64,000 bases of DNA from Pseudomonas sp. B33.4 (GTDB lineage Bacteria > Pseudomonadota > Gammaproteobacteria > Pseudomonadales > Pseudomonadaceae): the NCBI RefSeq assembly GCF_034555375.1, contig NZ_CP140706.1:4951001-5015000 (forward strand), read 5' to 3'. Shown one piece after another: positions 35,598 to 44,293 of the stretch. The position numbers and the translations under genes are program-made. The first letter of the stretch is position 1. Each line of letters starts with the position of its first letter. Under the pieces are notes generated by a model. The model was not told the DNA's origin. It searched no databases and saw only the letters and a list, made by a program, of their open reading frames with translations.

Positions 35598-37211
35598 ATG
35601 GCTACTCCCTCCCTGACCGCCAGCCCCGCGTCCGCCGCCAGCGGCAGGCCAGCCCTCGACAAGAAAACCAGCCCGTTTACGTACGTGATCTTTTTCGCCG
35701 TGCTGGCGATGGGGATGTTGTTCACCGCCTATAGCCTGATGCACGACATGCACGAACTCGGCACGGTGGTGACCACTTGGACGCCGTTTCTGTTGCTCGG
35801 AGTAGCGCTGCTGATTGCCCTGGGTTTCGAGTTCGTCAACGGTTTCCATGACACCGCCAACGCCGTGGCGACGGTGATCTACACGCACTCGCTGCCGCCG
35901 AATGTCGCGGTGGTCTGGTCGGGCTTCTTCAACTTTCTCGGGGTGCTGCTTTCGAGTGGTGCGGTGGCGTTCGGCATTATCGCCTTGCTGCCCGTAGAGC
36001 TGATTCTGCAGGTCGGTTCCTCTGCCGGTTTCGCAATGATCTTCGCCCTGCTGATCGCGGCGATTCTGTGGAACCTCGGCACCTGGTGGCTGGGTTTGCC
36101 GGCGTCGTCTTCACACACTTTGATCGGTTCGATCATCGGCGTCGGCGTGGCCAACGCCCTGATGCACGGCCGCGACGGCACCAGCGGTGTCGACTGGGCA
36201 CAGGCGACCAAGATTGGTTACGCCTTGCTGCTGTCGCCGTTGGTGGGTTTCGGTTGTGCGGCGCTGTTGCTGCTGGCACTGCGCGCGTTCGTGAAGAATC
36301 GCTCGCTGTACAAGGCCCCGGAAGGCAACGCGCCGCCACCGTGGTGGATTCGCGGTTTGCTGATTCTGACTTGCACCGGCGTGTCCTTCGCTCACGGCTC
36401 CAATGACGGCCAGAAAGGCATGGGCCTGATCATGTTGATTCTGGTCGGCACGCTGCCGATGGCCTACGCCTTGAACCGCACGATGCCGGAAGAACAGTCG
36501 CTGCAGTTTGCCGCCGTGGCACAAGTCACCCAGCAAGCGCTGGTGAAAAGTGCACCGCTGCCGACACCGGCCGATCCGCGTGCGGTCCTCTCCGATTACG
36601 TGCGCAGCAAGGAAGCCACGCCGCAACTGATCCCCGCCCTCGCCGCCCTCACCGGGCACATTGGCGAAGAAGTCAAAGGCTACGGTTCGCTGGCGAAAGT
36701 CCCGGCCGAAGCCATGGGCAACGTGCGGAATGACATGTACCTGGCCAGCGAAAGCATTCGCCTGATGGACAAGAACAAGGTCGGCAATTTCGACGCCGAC
36801 ACCAGCAGCAAACTGCAACTGTTCAAGCAACAGATCGACAACGCCACGCGATTTATTCCGCTGTGGGTGAAGATCGCCGTGGCCATCGCGCTGGGGCTGG
36901 GCACCATGGTCGGCTGGAAGCGGATTGTGGTGACGGTGGGCGAGAAGATCGGCAAGACCCACCTGACCTATGCGCAAGGTGCATCGGCGGAAACCGTGGC
37001 CATGCTGACCATTGGTGCGGCGGACATGTTTGGTTTGCCGGTGTCGACCACGCATGTGTTGTCGTCGGGTGTGGCCGGGACCATGGTTGCCAATGGCGGC
37101 GGGTTGCAGATGAAGACCATCCGCAATCTGCTGATGGCGTGGGTGCTGACGCTGCCGGCCGCGATCCTGCTGTCGGGCAGCCTTTACTGGCTGTTCACCC
37201 AGATCTTCTGA
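35598..37211 (+). CDS. Inorganic phosphate transporter, PiT family
   Basis: A 537-residue membrane protein with about ten hydrophobic segments and both PiT signature repeats: FEFVNGFHDTANAVATVIYT in the N-terminal half and GVSFAHGSNDGQKGMGLIM in the C-terminal half; a GASAETVAMLTIGAADMFGLPVSTTHVLSS stretch closes it. A soluble loop of about 130 residues sits between membrane domains. It should carry phosphate (or metal-phosphate) with protons. The ATG at 35598 is preceded by CAGGA; an ATG 13 codons upstream is less likely. Confidence 0.93.
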   Translation: MATPSLTASPASAASGRPALDKKTSPFTYVIFFAVLAMGMLFTAYSLMHDMHELGTVVTTWTPFLLLGVALLIALGFEFVNGFHDTANAVATVIYTHSLPPNVAVVWSGFFNFLGVLLSSGAVAFGIIALLPVELILQVGSSAGFAMIFALLIAAILWNLGTWWLGLPASSSHTLIGSIIGVGVANALMHGRDGTSGVDWAQATKIGYALLLSPLVGFGCAALLLLALRAFVKNRSLYKAPEGNAPPPWWIRGLLILTCTGVSFAHGSNDGQKGMGLIMLILVGTLPMAYALNRTMPEEQSLQFAAVAQVTQQALVKSAPLPTPADPRAVLSDYVRSKEATPQLIPALAALTGHIGEEVKGYGSLAKVPAEAMGNVRNDMYLASESIRLMDKNKVGNFDADTSSKLQLFKQQIDNATRFIPLWVKIAVAIALGLGTMVGWKRIVVTVGEKIGKTHLTYAQGASAETVAMLTIGAADMFGLPVSTTHVLSSGVAGTMVANGGGLQMKTIRNLLMAWVLTLPAAILLSGSLYWLFTQIF

Positions 37212-37226
37212 CCCCCCACAAATCCC

Positions 37227-37312
37227 CTGTAGGAGCTGCCGAAGGCTGCGATCTTTTGATCTTGTTTTTAAAAAGCAAAATCAAAAGATCGCAGCCTTCG
37301 GCAGCTCCTACA
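37227..37312. repeat. REP-type palindrome (GCTGCGATCTTTTGATC class)
   Basis: CTGTAGGAGCTGCCGAAGG and CTGCGATCTTTTGATC are mirrored by GATTTTGCTT-like centre and TCAAAAGATCGCAGCC-CTTCGGCAGCTCCTACA. It sits between two convergent genes and may help both end transcription. Confidence 0.9.
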
Positions 37313-37331
37313 TTTGGATGTGTGGTGCTGG

Positions 37332-38228
37332 TTAGAGCGCGGAGCGAATCAGGTCGCCGAGCCAATCCATAAACACCCGCACCCGCAACGGCAGATGCCG
37401 TTGTCGCGCATACAGCAATGAAATGCCCATCGCCGGCGCCGTGAATTGCGGTAGCACCGTCACCAGTTCGCCGTTATCCAGATGTGGTTGCATGCCGGTG
37501 CGCGGCACCTGCGTCAGACCGAAGCCGCCGAGGCACGCCGACTCGTAAGCGTCAGTGCTGTTGACAGTAATGCTGCCTGCCATCGGCAATCGTTTCACCT
37601 GCCCGCCCTCCTCGTACACAAATCCTTCCGAACGCGAACCGAGTACGCCGACGTAATGCACCAATCGATGCTGCGCGAGATCTTCCAGCGACTGCGGCAC
37701 ACCGTAGCGTTCGAGATAGGCAGGGCTGGCGCAATTGACCATGGGGAAGTCACCGAGGTGCCGGGCGACCACCGATTGATCCGGCTGTGCGCCAATCCTC
37801 ACCACGCAATCGAAGCCTTCGCTGAGCAGGTCGACGCGGCGGTCGGTGCTGCTGATTTCCAGCTCCAGATTCGGATGGCGATCCATGAATTGCGGCAGGC
37901 GCGGCATGATCAGGCGTCGCGCGAGAATGTTCGGCAGGTCGACGCGAATACGCCCGGTCAGCGAAGCCTCGTCCTGGCGGAACAACCCTTCAATCTCGTC
38001 CATGTGCGAGAGCAGATCCTTGCTGCGTTCGTACAGCACCAGTCCGTCCTGAGTCGCCTGCACCTTGCGTGTGGTGCGTTGCAGCAGGCGCGTGCCGACC
38101 AGTGCTTCGAGCGCTTGCACATGCTCGGAAACGGTCGATCTCGGTAAGCCCAAGCTCTCGCCAGCGAGGGTGAAACTCGACAGCTCGCTGACACGGACGA
38201 AGGTGCGCAGCAGTTCCAGTTTGTTCAT
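37332..38228 (-). CDS. LysR-family regulator
   Basis: A 298-residue LysR protein: HTH at residues about 1-60 (LLRTFVRVSELSSFTLAGESLGLPRSTVSEHVQALEALVG), effector-binding domain after 90 (GRIRVDLPNILARRLIMPRL; MVNCASPAYLERYG; GSITVNSTDAYESACLGGFGLTQVP). It is divergent from an SDR oxidoreductase gene and most likely regulates it. Confidence 0.9.
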   Translation of the reverse strand: MNKLELLRTFVRVSELSSFTLAGESLGLPRSTVSEHVQALEALVGTRLLQRTTRKVQATQDGLVLYERSKDLLSHMDEIEGLFRQDEASLTGRIRVDLPNILARRLIMPRLPQFMDRHPNLELEISSTDRRVDLLSEGFDCVVRIGAQPDQSVVARHLGDFPMVNCASPAYLERYGVPQSLEDLAQHRLVHYVGVLGSRSEGFVYEEGGQVKRLPMAGSITVNSTDAYESACLGGFGLTQVPRTGMQPHLDNGELVTVLPQFTAPAMGISLLYARQRHLPLRVRVFMDWLGDLIRSAL

Positions 38229-38348
38229 GGCGGGCCCTTGATTGTTCGGACTATCCGATCAGTGATTCCGGTTCAGCTCTGTTTATCATCTTAGGGCGGA
38301 TAAATAAACTGAGTCCCGTCACCACTCACCGCAATCGAGGAAGCCTCC

Positions 38349-39107
38349 ATGAATCGCAAAATCGCATTGATCACCGGCGCCAGCCGTGGCCTCGGCAAAA
38401 ACGCCGCCCTGCACCTTGCCGCTCAAGGCATCGACATCATCGGCACTTACCACAGCCGCGTCGATGAAGCTCAGGCGCTGGTGAGCGAAGTGCAAGCACT
38501 CGGCGGCAAAGCCGTGATGCTGCAACTGGATGTTGGCCGCAGCGAAACCTTTGCCGATTTCGGTACACGTGTTGTGCAGGCGTTGCAGCAGACTTTCGGC
38601 CGCCAGCGTTTTGATTTCCTGATCAACAACGCCGGGTTCGGCTTGCATGCCAGTTTCGCCGAGACCACCGTCGAGCAATTCGACCTGCTGATGAATGTGC
38701 ACCTCAAAGGGCCGTTCTTCCTGACCCAGCAACTGCTGCCACTGATCAACGACGGCGGTCGGATCATCAACATCTCCAGCGGCCTCGCGCGTTTCACCAT
38801 CCCCGGCGCCAGCGCTTATGCCGCAATGAAAGGCGCGATTGAAGTGCTGACCCGCTATCAGGCGAAGGAGTTGGGCGCACGGCAAATTGCCGTGAACACC
38901 CTGGCACCCGGTGCCATTGAAACCGACTTTGGCGGCGGCACCGTTCGCGACAACGCGGCAGTGAATGCAATGGTCGCCGACAACACTGCGTTGGGTCGCG
39001 CCGGCCAGCCGGATGATATTGGCGGGGCGTTGGCGCTGTTGCTGTCGCCGGGTGCGCAGTGGATCAATGGTCAGCGGGTCGAGGCATCCGGCGGGATGTT
39101 TCTCTAA
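38349..39107 (+). CDS. Short-chain dehydrogenase/reductase
   Basis: A 252-residue classical SDR. The cofactor motif TGASRGLG is at residues 10-17; NNAG, the catalytic serine in INISSG and the YxxxK pair (SAYAAMKG) follow, then PGAIETDF and the C-terminal WINGQRVEASGG. NAD(P)H-dependent alcohol/ketone substrate unknown. It is divergent from a LysR gene and is followed by a strong terminator. Confidence 0.92.
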   Translation: MNRKIALITGASRGLGKNAALHLAAQGIDIIGTYHSRVDEAQALVSEVQALGGKAVMLQLDVGRSETFADFGTRVVQALQQTFGRQRFDFLINNAGFGLHASFAETTVEQFDLLMNVHLKGPFFLTQQLLPLINDGGRIINISSGLARFTIPGASAYAAMKGAIEVLTRYQAKELGARQIAVNTLAPGAIETDFGGGTVRDNAAVNAMVADNTALGRAGQPDDIGGALALLLSPGAQWINGQRVEASGGMFL

Positions 39108-39120
39108 ATACCGGGCACAA

Positions 39121-39153
39121 AAAATCGCAGCCTTCAGGGGCTGCGATTTTTTG
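39121..39153. terminator. Bidirectional terminator
   Basis: AAAATCGCAGCC, loop TTCAG, GGGCTGCGATTTTTT: a 12-bp stem with A and T runs on each side, serving the SDR gene (plus) and the PACE gene (minus) that ends two bases later. Confidence 0.9.
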
Positions 39154-39154
39154 T

Positions 39155-39592
39155 TCAACCCTGACACGCGTTACGCATTACCAAGCGCTCGCGCAAGACG
39201 TCATAGCCCCAGTGATACACATAGGTGTACGGCAGGAAAAACAGCAACACGCCGATGTCGAGCAAAAACGCCTGCCACAGGCTGACCGACAGCCACCAGG
39301 CAATCAGCGGCACACCCATCACGATCAAACCACCCTCGAACAGCAGCGCGTGCACCACCCGTACCCAGGCGTTGTGCGCAACGTCCATCCGCACCAGCAG
39401 GCGATCGAAGAAGCGGTTGAACACCACGTTCCAACCCAGTGCCAGCATGGCGATCAGTACAGTCACCGCGCCCATTTCAAGCATCGGTTTTTGCATGATC
39501 CACGCCAGCAACGGGGTGCAGATCAGAATCGCCAGCAGTTCGAAACCGATGGCCTGGAAAATACGTTCAGTGATGGATTTGTTGGCAGTCAT
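39155..39592 (-). CDS. PACE-family multidrug efflux protein
   Basis: A 145-residue, four-helix inner-membrane protein made of two tandem BTP (bacterial transmembrane pair) domains. Diagnostic motifs are RIFQAIGFE with the essential glutamate at residue 18, NVVFNRFFD after helix 2, RVVHALLFEGG at the start of the second repeat, and YTYVYHWGYD. Family members (AceI type) expel biocides such as chlorhexidine, and polyamines. It is divergent from a LysR gene that probably controls it. Confidence 0.9.
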   Translation of the reverse strand: MTANKSITERIFQAIGFELLAILICTPLLAWIMQKPMLEMGAVTVLIAMLALGWNVVFNRFFDRLLVRMDVAHNAWVRVVHALLFEGGLIVMGVPLIAWWLSVSLWQAFLLDIGVLLFFLPYTYVYHWGYDVLRERLVMRNACQG

Positions 39593-39681
39593 GGCCTGAG
39601 TCCTTGAGTGAAGATGGTTGCCATGATCTATGCTCGCATCGATACTTCATAACCAATAACCATCGATCAAGGCGATAGTTG

Positions 39682-40536
39682 ATGATTTCACAGGAAGTGC
39701 TGCTGGCATTTGTCCAGGCTGCCACCCAAGGTTCGTTTTCGGCAGCGGCGCGCAAGCTCGGGCGCAGCCAGTCGACCATCAGCGCGGCGGTGGCCAGCCT
39801 GGAGATCGATCTGGATCTGCAACTGTTCGATCGCAGCAGCCGCAAACCGACGCTGACCCCGGCCGGGCATGTGATGCTGCAACGCGCCGAGGCGATTCTG
39901 GCGGCCAGCAGCCGCCTGGAAATGACCGCCCGGCAATTGTCCCAAGGCGTTGAGCCAAAGCTGACCGTGGCGATTTCCGATACTTATCAGTCGTACCGTT
40001 TTGAAGCGGCGTTAGTGGACTTCGAACAGCGTTATCCGGACCTGGAGCTGGAGTGCCTGATCGCCGAATGCGATGACCTGGTCGAGTTGGTGCAGCGTGG
40101 TCGCGCGCATCTGGCATTCGCGGAAATGCAAGAGAGCTACCCGCCGGATCTGGTCACCTCGACCGTGGCCGAGCGCACGGAGATCGCCTTGTTCGTTAGT
40201 CGCGACCATGCGCTGGCCAAGCTTGATCACATTGATCAGCACATCCTCGAGCAGCATCGCGAGTTGCGCCTGGCGACGATCGTCAATCCGTATGACAGTC
40301 GTGGCAAAGGTCGCGTGTGGTCGGCGCCGAGTTACCTGATGCTGCTGGAAATGGCCGAGAAGGGCTTTGGCTGGGCGCCGTTGCCGCGCTGGCTGGCGCA
40401 GCGGTTTGGCAATGATCTGTTGGTCGAGTTGAAAGTGCGCGGGTGGCCGAAACCGGTGTTTGTCGATGCGTTGTGGTCGCGGCTGTATCCACCGGGGCCG
40501 GCGGGGAGTTGGTTGTTGAGCAAGATGCTGGAGTAG
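39682..40536 (+). CDS. LysR-family regulator of the PACE gene
   Basis: A 284-residue LysR protein: HTH at residues about 1-60 (VLLAFVQAATQGSFSAAARKLGRSQSTISAAVASLEIDLD) and an effector domain (LTVAISDTYQSYRFEAALVDF; IALFVSRDHALAKLDH). It is divergent from the PACE efflux gene with about 90 bp between starts. The ATG at 39682 directly follows an in-frame TTG. The second PACE gene at 52246 has the same arrangement. Confidence 0.88.
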   Translation: MISQEVLLAFVQAATQGSFSAAARKLGRSQSTISAAVASLEIDLDLQLFDRSSRKPTLTPAGHVMLQRAEAILAASSRLEMTARQLSQGVEPKLTVAISDTYQSYRFEAALVDFEQRYPDLELECLIAECDDLVELVQRGRAHLAFAEMQESYPPDLVTSTVAERTEIALFVSRDHALAKLDHIDQHILEQHRELRLATIVNPYDSRGKGRVWSAPSYLMLLEMAEKGFGWAPLPRWLAQRFGNDLLVELKVRGWPKPVFVDALWSRLYPPGPAGSWLLSKMLE

Positions 40537-40553
40537 CGGTTGAAGATCGAGCC

Positions 40554-40875
40554 CCCTCACCCCAGCCCTCTCCCGGAGGGAGAGGGAGCCGACCGAGTTG
40601 TCTTGCGTCAGACAACGACCTGAGAGACCGGGTCGATTATGGATTCATTGGATATGAGCTCAAAGGCCCTCACCCCAGCCCTCTCCCGGAGGGAGAGGGG
40701 GCCGACCGAGTTGTCTTGCGTCGTACATCGACCTGAAAGACCGAGTCGATTATGGATGTATAGCTAAGGTTTACACCTCGATTATGGATTCACAATTGAA
40801 TTTTCAGGTCGGCGTACTTCTACAGCATCCCCCAATCGGTCCCCTCTCCCCCTGGGAGAGGGCTAGGGTGAGGGC
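40554..40875. repeat. Composite repeat element with CCCTCACCC.AGCCCTCTCCC ends
   Basis: The motif CCCTCACCCCAGCCCTCTCCC plus GGAGGGAGAGGG starts at 40554 and again at 40667, with about 80 bp of shared following sequence (GCCGACCGAGTTGTCTTGCGT ... GTCGATTATGGAT), a tandem unit of 113 bp. An inverted copy closes the element at 40838-40875 (CCCCTCTCCCCC, GGGAGAGGGCTAGGGTGAGGG). The interior AATTTTCAGGTCGGCGTAC is shared with 31828-31980. The right end overlaps the end of the sigma-factor gene. Confidence 0.85.
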
Positions 40876-42104
40876 AATTCCAGCGCCGAAAGCCGCCCTT
40901 CAATAAACCGCCGTTCCGGTTCCTGCCGCGTAAGCTCCAAGGCGCGCAAATACGCCGCCCTCGCCTCTTCCACCCTGCCCAACTGCCGACAAAATTCCGC
41001 CCGCGCCGAATGCGCCAAGTGATAATCCTGCAGCTCACCCCGGGCCAAAATACCTTCAATCAGATTCAACCCCGCCAACGTCCCATCACGCTTGGCCACC
41101 GCCACCGCCCGGTTCAACTCGATCACCGGCGAAGGCACCGCGCGCAACAGCACGTCATACAAGCCAACGATCTGCTCCCAATCGGTTTCTGCTGCCGTTG
41201 GTGCCTCGGCATGCACCGCCGCAATCGCCGCCTGCAAACAATACGGCCCGAACCGCCGCGTAGTCAGCGCACGCTCAACCAGCGCACAACCTTCAGCGAT
41301 CAACTTGCTATCCCACAATGAACGATCCTGATCATCCAGCAGCACCAGTTCACCCTCCGCCGAAGTGCGCGCCGCCCGTCGCGATTCATGCAACAACATC
41401 ATCGCCAACAGCCCCATCACTTCCGGTTCCGGCAGCAACTCCATCAACAACCGCCCCAGCCTGATCGCCTCACGGGTCAAATCCTCCCGGGTCAATTCAG
41501 CCCCGCCCGACGCCGAATAGCCTTCGTTGAACACCAGATAAATCACCCGTAACACGCTGTCGAGGCGCTCGGGCAATTCGCTCAGGCTCGGTACTTGATA
41601 AGGGATTTTTGCGTCACGGATCTTGGCTTTCGCGCGCACGATGCGCTGGGCAATCGCCGCTGGCGCGCAGAGAAAGGCGCGGGCGATTTCCTCGGTGGTG
41701 AGGTCGCAGACTTCACGCAACGTCAGCGGCACTTGCGCATCCGCCGCCAGCGCCGGGTGGCAACAGGTGAAGATCAGCCGCAGGCGATCGTCTTCCACAT
41801 CTTCACCACTCCAGTCGGCCTGCTCGAGTTCTTCCAGCTGCGCCAACAGCAAGGGCTGTGAAGCTTTGAAGCGTGCACGTCGACGCAACACATCAATTGC
41901 CTTAAAGCGCCCGGTCGACACCAGCCAGGTGCGCGGGTTGTCCGGCACGCCGTCGCGCTGCCAGCGCTCGACCGCGACGAAGTACGCCTCATGCAAGGCT
42001 TCTTCGGCGAGGTCGAAATCACCCAACAGGCGAATCAGCGTCGCCAGAATCCGCCGCGAGTCTTCGCGATAGACCTGCTCGACCCGCGCCCGAACCTCAG
42101 ACAT
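40863..42104 (-). CDS. ECF42-type RNA polymerase sigma factor
   Basis: A 413-residue ECF sigma with the long C-terminal helical extension of the ECF42 group. Region 2 lies at about residues 20-85 (FDLAEEALHEAYFVAVERW, NPRTWLVSTGRFKAIDVLRRR) and region 4 at about 120-170 (LTLREVCDLTTEEIARAFLCAPAAIAQRIVRAKAKI). The rest is a TPR-like helical domain. ECF42 sigmas are paired with DGPF proteins, here the gene directly upstream, overlapping by 8 bp. The last codons and stop (LPSP, TAG) lie in the repeat element at 40838-40875, so the C-terminal end may be altered. Confidence 0.9.
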   Translation of the reverse strand: MSEVRARVEQVYREDSRRILATLIRLLGDFDLAEEALHEAYFVAVERWQRDGVPDNPRTWLVSTGRFKAIDVLRRRARFKASQPLLLAQLEELEQADWSGEDVEDDRLRLIFTCCHPALAADAQVPLTLREVCDLTTEEIARAFLCAPAAIAQRIVRAKAKIRDAKIPYQVPSLSELPERLDSVLRVIYLVFNEGYSASGGAELTREDLTREAIRLGRLLMELLPEPEVMGLLAMMLLHESRRAARTSAEGELVLLDDQDRSLWDSKLIAEGCALVERALTTRRFGPYCLQAAIAAVHAEAPTAAETDWEQIVGLYDVLLRAVPSPVIELNRAVAVAKRDGTLAGLNLIEGILARGELQDYHLAHSARAEFCRQLGRVEEARAAYLRALELTRQEPERRFIEGRLSALELPSP

Positions 42105-42441
42105 TCAACTGCCGCACCGGGCGTACTTCAACGCTGCCAACCCGCGCCGCCGGAATGTTGCCGGCGACCTGGATCGCTTCGTTGAGATCCTTGGCGTCGA
42201 TCAGGTAGAAACCAGCCAATTGCTCCTTGGTTTCAGCGAACGGGCCATCGGTGATCGACAACTTGCCGTTGCGCATGCGCACCGTGGTGGCGGTCTGCAC
42301 CGACTCCAGCGCCTCGGCGGCAACCATCCGCCCGCTGCCCTGAATCGACTCGGCGTAGGCCCAGCACTCGGCGTCCTCCGGGCTGTCGGGCGATGAATGC
42401 AGCAGACGCTCGTCGCTGTAGACCAGGCATAAATACTTCAT
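42097..42441 (-). CDS. DGPF/YCII-domain protein
   Basis: A 114-residue YCII-related protein with the hallmark DGPFAETKEQLAGFYLIDA (residues about 62-80) and the opening MKYLCLVYSDE. These small ferredoxin-like-fold proteins are encoded next to ECF42 sigma factors and are thought to be under their control. It overlaps the sigma gene by 8 bp and follows the SnoaL-like gene by 39 bp. Confidence 0.92.
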   Translation of the reverse strand: MKYLCLVYSDERLLHSSPDSPEDAECWAYAESIQGSGRMVAAEALESVQTATTVRMRNGKLSITDGPFAETKEQLAGFYLIDAKDLNEAIQVAGNIPAARVGSVEVRPVRQLNV

Positions 42442-42480
42442 GGCGTTCTCCTGAATCGGACGTTTCACTATGGCTGAAGA

Positions 42481-42906
42481 TCAGGGCTGCACATCAAACA
42501 GGGTCGCGCCGCTCATCGGATCGAAAGGGGCCGACCAATGTTCATGGGCGATTTTCCACGCCCCGCCGACCTGCCGATAGCAGGCGGTGACGCGCATCCA
42601 GCAGCTCTGGGTTTCGCCTTTCTCATTGGTGCCGCCGCAGTTGGCGACCCAATGGGCGAAGGCGATGTTGTCGGCGCTTTCGATGGCAATTTCGTGAAAC
42701 TCGAAAATGTGCGGGCCGGGGCACATTTCCATGCACGCCACCCAGTGCGCGCGGTAGGCAGGTTTGCCCTTGAATTGCAAAGCCTTGATCGCGTCGAAGG
42801 AGACGATGTCGTCGGCGTACAGCGCCATGACTTTCTCCACGTCCTTGGTCATGACGGCTTCGCGGTAGGTGTTGATCAGGGTCTGGATGTCAGATTGTGC
42901 GCTCAT
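42481..42906 (-). CDS. SnoaL/NTF2-like protein
   Basis: A 141-residue cone-fold protein: IQTLINTYREAVMTKDVEKVMALYADDIVSFDAI is the typical opening, and WMRVTACYRQVGGAWKIAHEHWSAPFD is the typical closing strand pair of a SnoaL-like ketosteroid-isomerase-like fold. It is the first gene of a three-gene unit with the DGPF protein and ECF42 sigma. Substrate unknown; it is likely a target of the sigma factor. Confidence 0.88.
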   Translation of the reverse strand: MSAQSDIQTLINTYREAVMTKDVEKVMALYADDIVSFDAIKALQFKGKPAYRAHWVACMEMCPGPHIFEFHEIAIESADNIAFAHWVANCGGTNEKGETQSCWMRVTACYRQVGGAWKIAHEHWSAPFDPMSGATLFDVQP

Positions 42907-43047
42907 GGTGTTCTCCGTGGTTTTTGTTGTGAGGACACCCTTAGTCGCTTGGTGGATCGGCAGATCGACAGACGAAACAAAAAATTTCCACCGCAGACAA
43001 AATCGCTAGAATCCGAGGCTCGTCTTTGTAGGAAAAAGGAAATTCCC

Positions 43048-43533
43048 GTGTCAGCCCAACTCGTGCCGTACGACAGCCTTAACGCTTTGCAGCGTGAGCA
43101 AGTCGAAGCGATTGAAATCCATGCCGAGCAGATCAAGTTCTCTGGCGATATTCATGGTGCCTTGCATACTTTGCTGTCGAAACCCGGCCCCGGCGTGAAG
43201 GGTTTTGCGCTGCTGGCGGATGAAGTACCGGTGGCGTTTCTGTTGCTCAAACGCCCGCCAGTGTTGCCGGCCTGGGCTGATGAACACAGCGCCACCTTGC
43301 ATGCGTTGCAGGTTGATCGCCGGGCGCAGGGCAAGGGTTACGGCAAGGCCTGTCTGCAAGCGCTGCCCTCGGCCGCGCGTCTGGCGTGGCCGGAAATCAA
43401 AGGACTGGAATTGTCGGTGGACGCAGACAATGACGCGGCTATCGCGCTCTACGCCAAGTACGGCTACGTCGACAGCGGCGAAGCGTACAAGGGCCGGATC
43501 GGTTACGAACGACGCATGGGTCTGTTTTTCTAA
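43048..43533 (+). CDS. GNAT-family acetyltransferase
   Basis: A 161-residue GNAT protein with the acetyl-CoA loop RRAQGKGYGKACLQAL and the late motif VDADNDAAIALYAKYGYVDSGEAY. The start is a GTG with the ribosome site AAAAAGGA 8 nt upstream, no ATG being available nearby. It is followed 18 bp later by a PPOX-family gene. Confidence 0.88.
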   Translation: MSAQLVPYDSLNALQREQVEAIEIHAEQIKFSGDIHGALHTLLSKPGPGVKGFALLADEVPVAFLLLKRPPVLPAWADEHSATLHALQVDRRAQGKGYGKACLQALPSAARLAWPEIKGLELSVDADNDAAIALYAKYGYVDSGEAYKGRIGYERRMGLFF

Positions 43534-43551
43534 GTCAGCGGGAGAGCAAGG

Positions 43552-44157
43552 ATGATCGATTCGATCGAAGCGCTGGAAGCGATTTACGGACTGCCCCACG
43601 ACCGCGCGGTGCGCAAGCAGATTGGTTTTCTCAACGAGGATTATCAGGCGATGGTGCGGGTTTCGCCGCTGGTGATCGTCAGCTCGGTGGGCGCCGATGG
43701 CCTGGATAATTCACCGCGGGGTGACAAAGCCGGGTTTGTGCGGATCATTGATCAAAACACCCTGGCCCTGCCGGATCGCCCGGGCAACAACCGCATCGAT
43801 ACTTTGCGCAATGTCCTGCAGGATCCGCGAGTATCGCTGCTGTTCATCATTCCGGGGATTGGCGAGACGTTGCGGGTCAATGGCACGGCGACGATCAGCG
43901 ACGATCCGCAGCTGCTGGAAAGCTTTGCGGTGAATGGCAAACCGGCGAAAACGGTGTTGCTGGTGACGGTGGAAGCGGCGTTCTTTCATTGCTCTAAAGC
44001 CTTCGTCCGCTCCGATGCATGGAACCCGGAAACGCATCTGCCGCGCTCCGCCCTGCCCTCTGCTGGCGCCTTCCACAAACGCCTGAATGATGGGCAGTTT
44101 GATGCCGACACTTACGATCGTGAAGCGCCAAAAAGAGTAAGCGACACCCTCTACTGA
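43552..44157 (+). CDS. Pyridoxamine-5'-phosphate-oxidase-fold (PPOX) protein
   Basis: A 201-residue FMN-binding split-barrel protein: VIVSSVGADGLDNSPRGDKAGFVRII, LPDRPGNNRIDTLRNVLQDPRVSLLFIIPGIGETLRVNGTA. The LPDRPGNNR motif is typical of the MSMEG_1061-like PPOX class. Likely a flavin-dependent reductase or oxidase, substrate unknown. It lies 18 bp after the GNAT gene and may share its transcript. Confidence 0.88.
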   Translation: MIDSIEALEAIYGLPHDRAVRKQIGFLNEDYQAMVRVSPLVIVSSVGADGLDNSPRGDKAGFVRIIDQNTLALPDRPGNNRIDTLRNVLQDPRVSLLFIIPGIGETLRVNGTATISDDPQLLESFAVNGKPAKTVLLVTVEAAFFHCSKAFVRSDAWNPETHLPRSALPSAGAFHKRLNDGQFDADTYDREAPKRVSDTLY

Positions 44158-44183
44158 ACGCGGAACTCAAAGCGCCACAACCC

Positions 44184-44276
44184 CCTGTGGGAGCGAGCCT
44201 GCTCGCGAAAGCGTCATATCAGTCAACAAATTGGTTGGCTGACACGGCCTCTTCGCGAGCAGGCTCGCTCCCACAG
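44184..44276. repeat. REP doublet (GTGGGAGCGAGCCTGCTCGCGAA class)
   Basis: CCTGTGGGAGCGAGCCTGCTCGCGAA at 44184 and its inverted copy TTCGCGAGCAGGCTCGCTCC ending at 44276, with about 40 nt between. It lies between two convergent genes. Confidence 0.92.
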
Positions 44277-44293
44277 TTTTGATCGGTTTTGGG

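Noticed and set aside
40443..40736. 97-residue open frame across the repeat element
   Set aside because: It overlaps the LysR gene and the repeats; the protein is proline-rich translation of repeat DNA.
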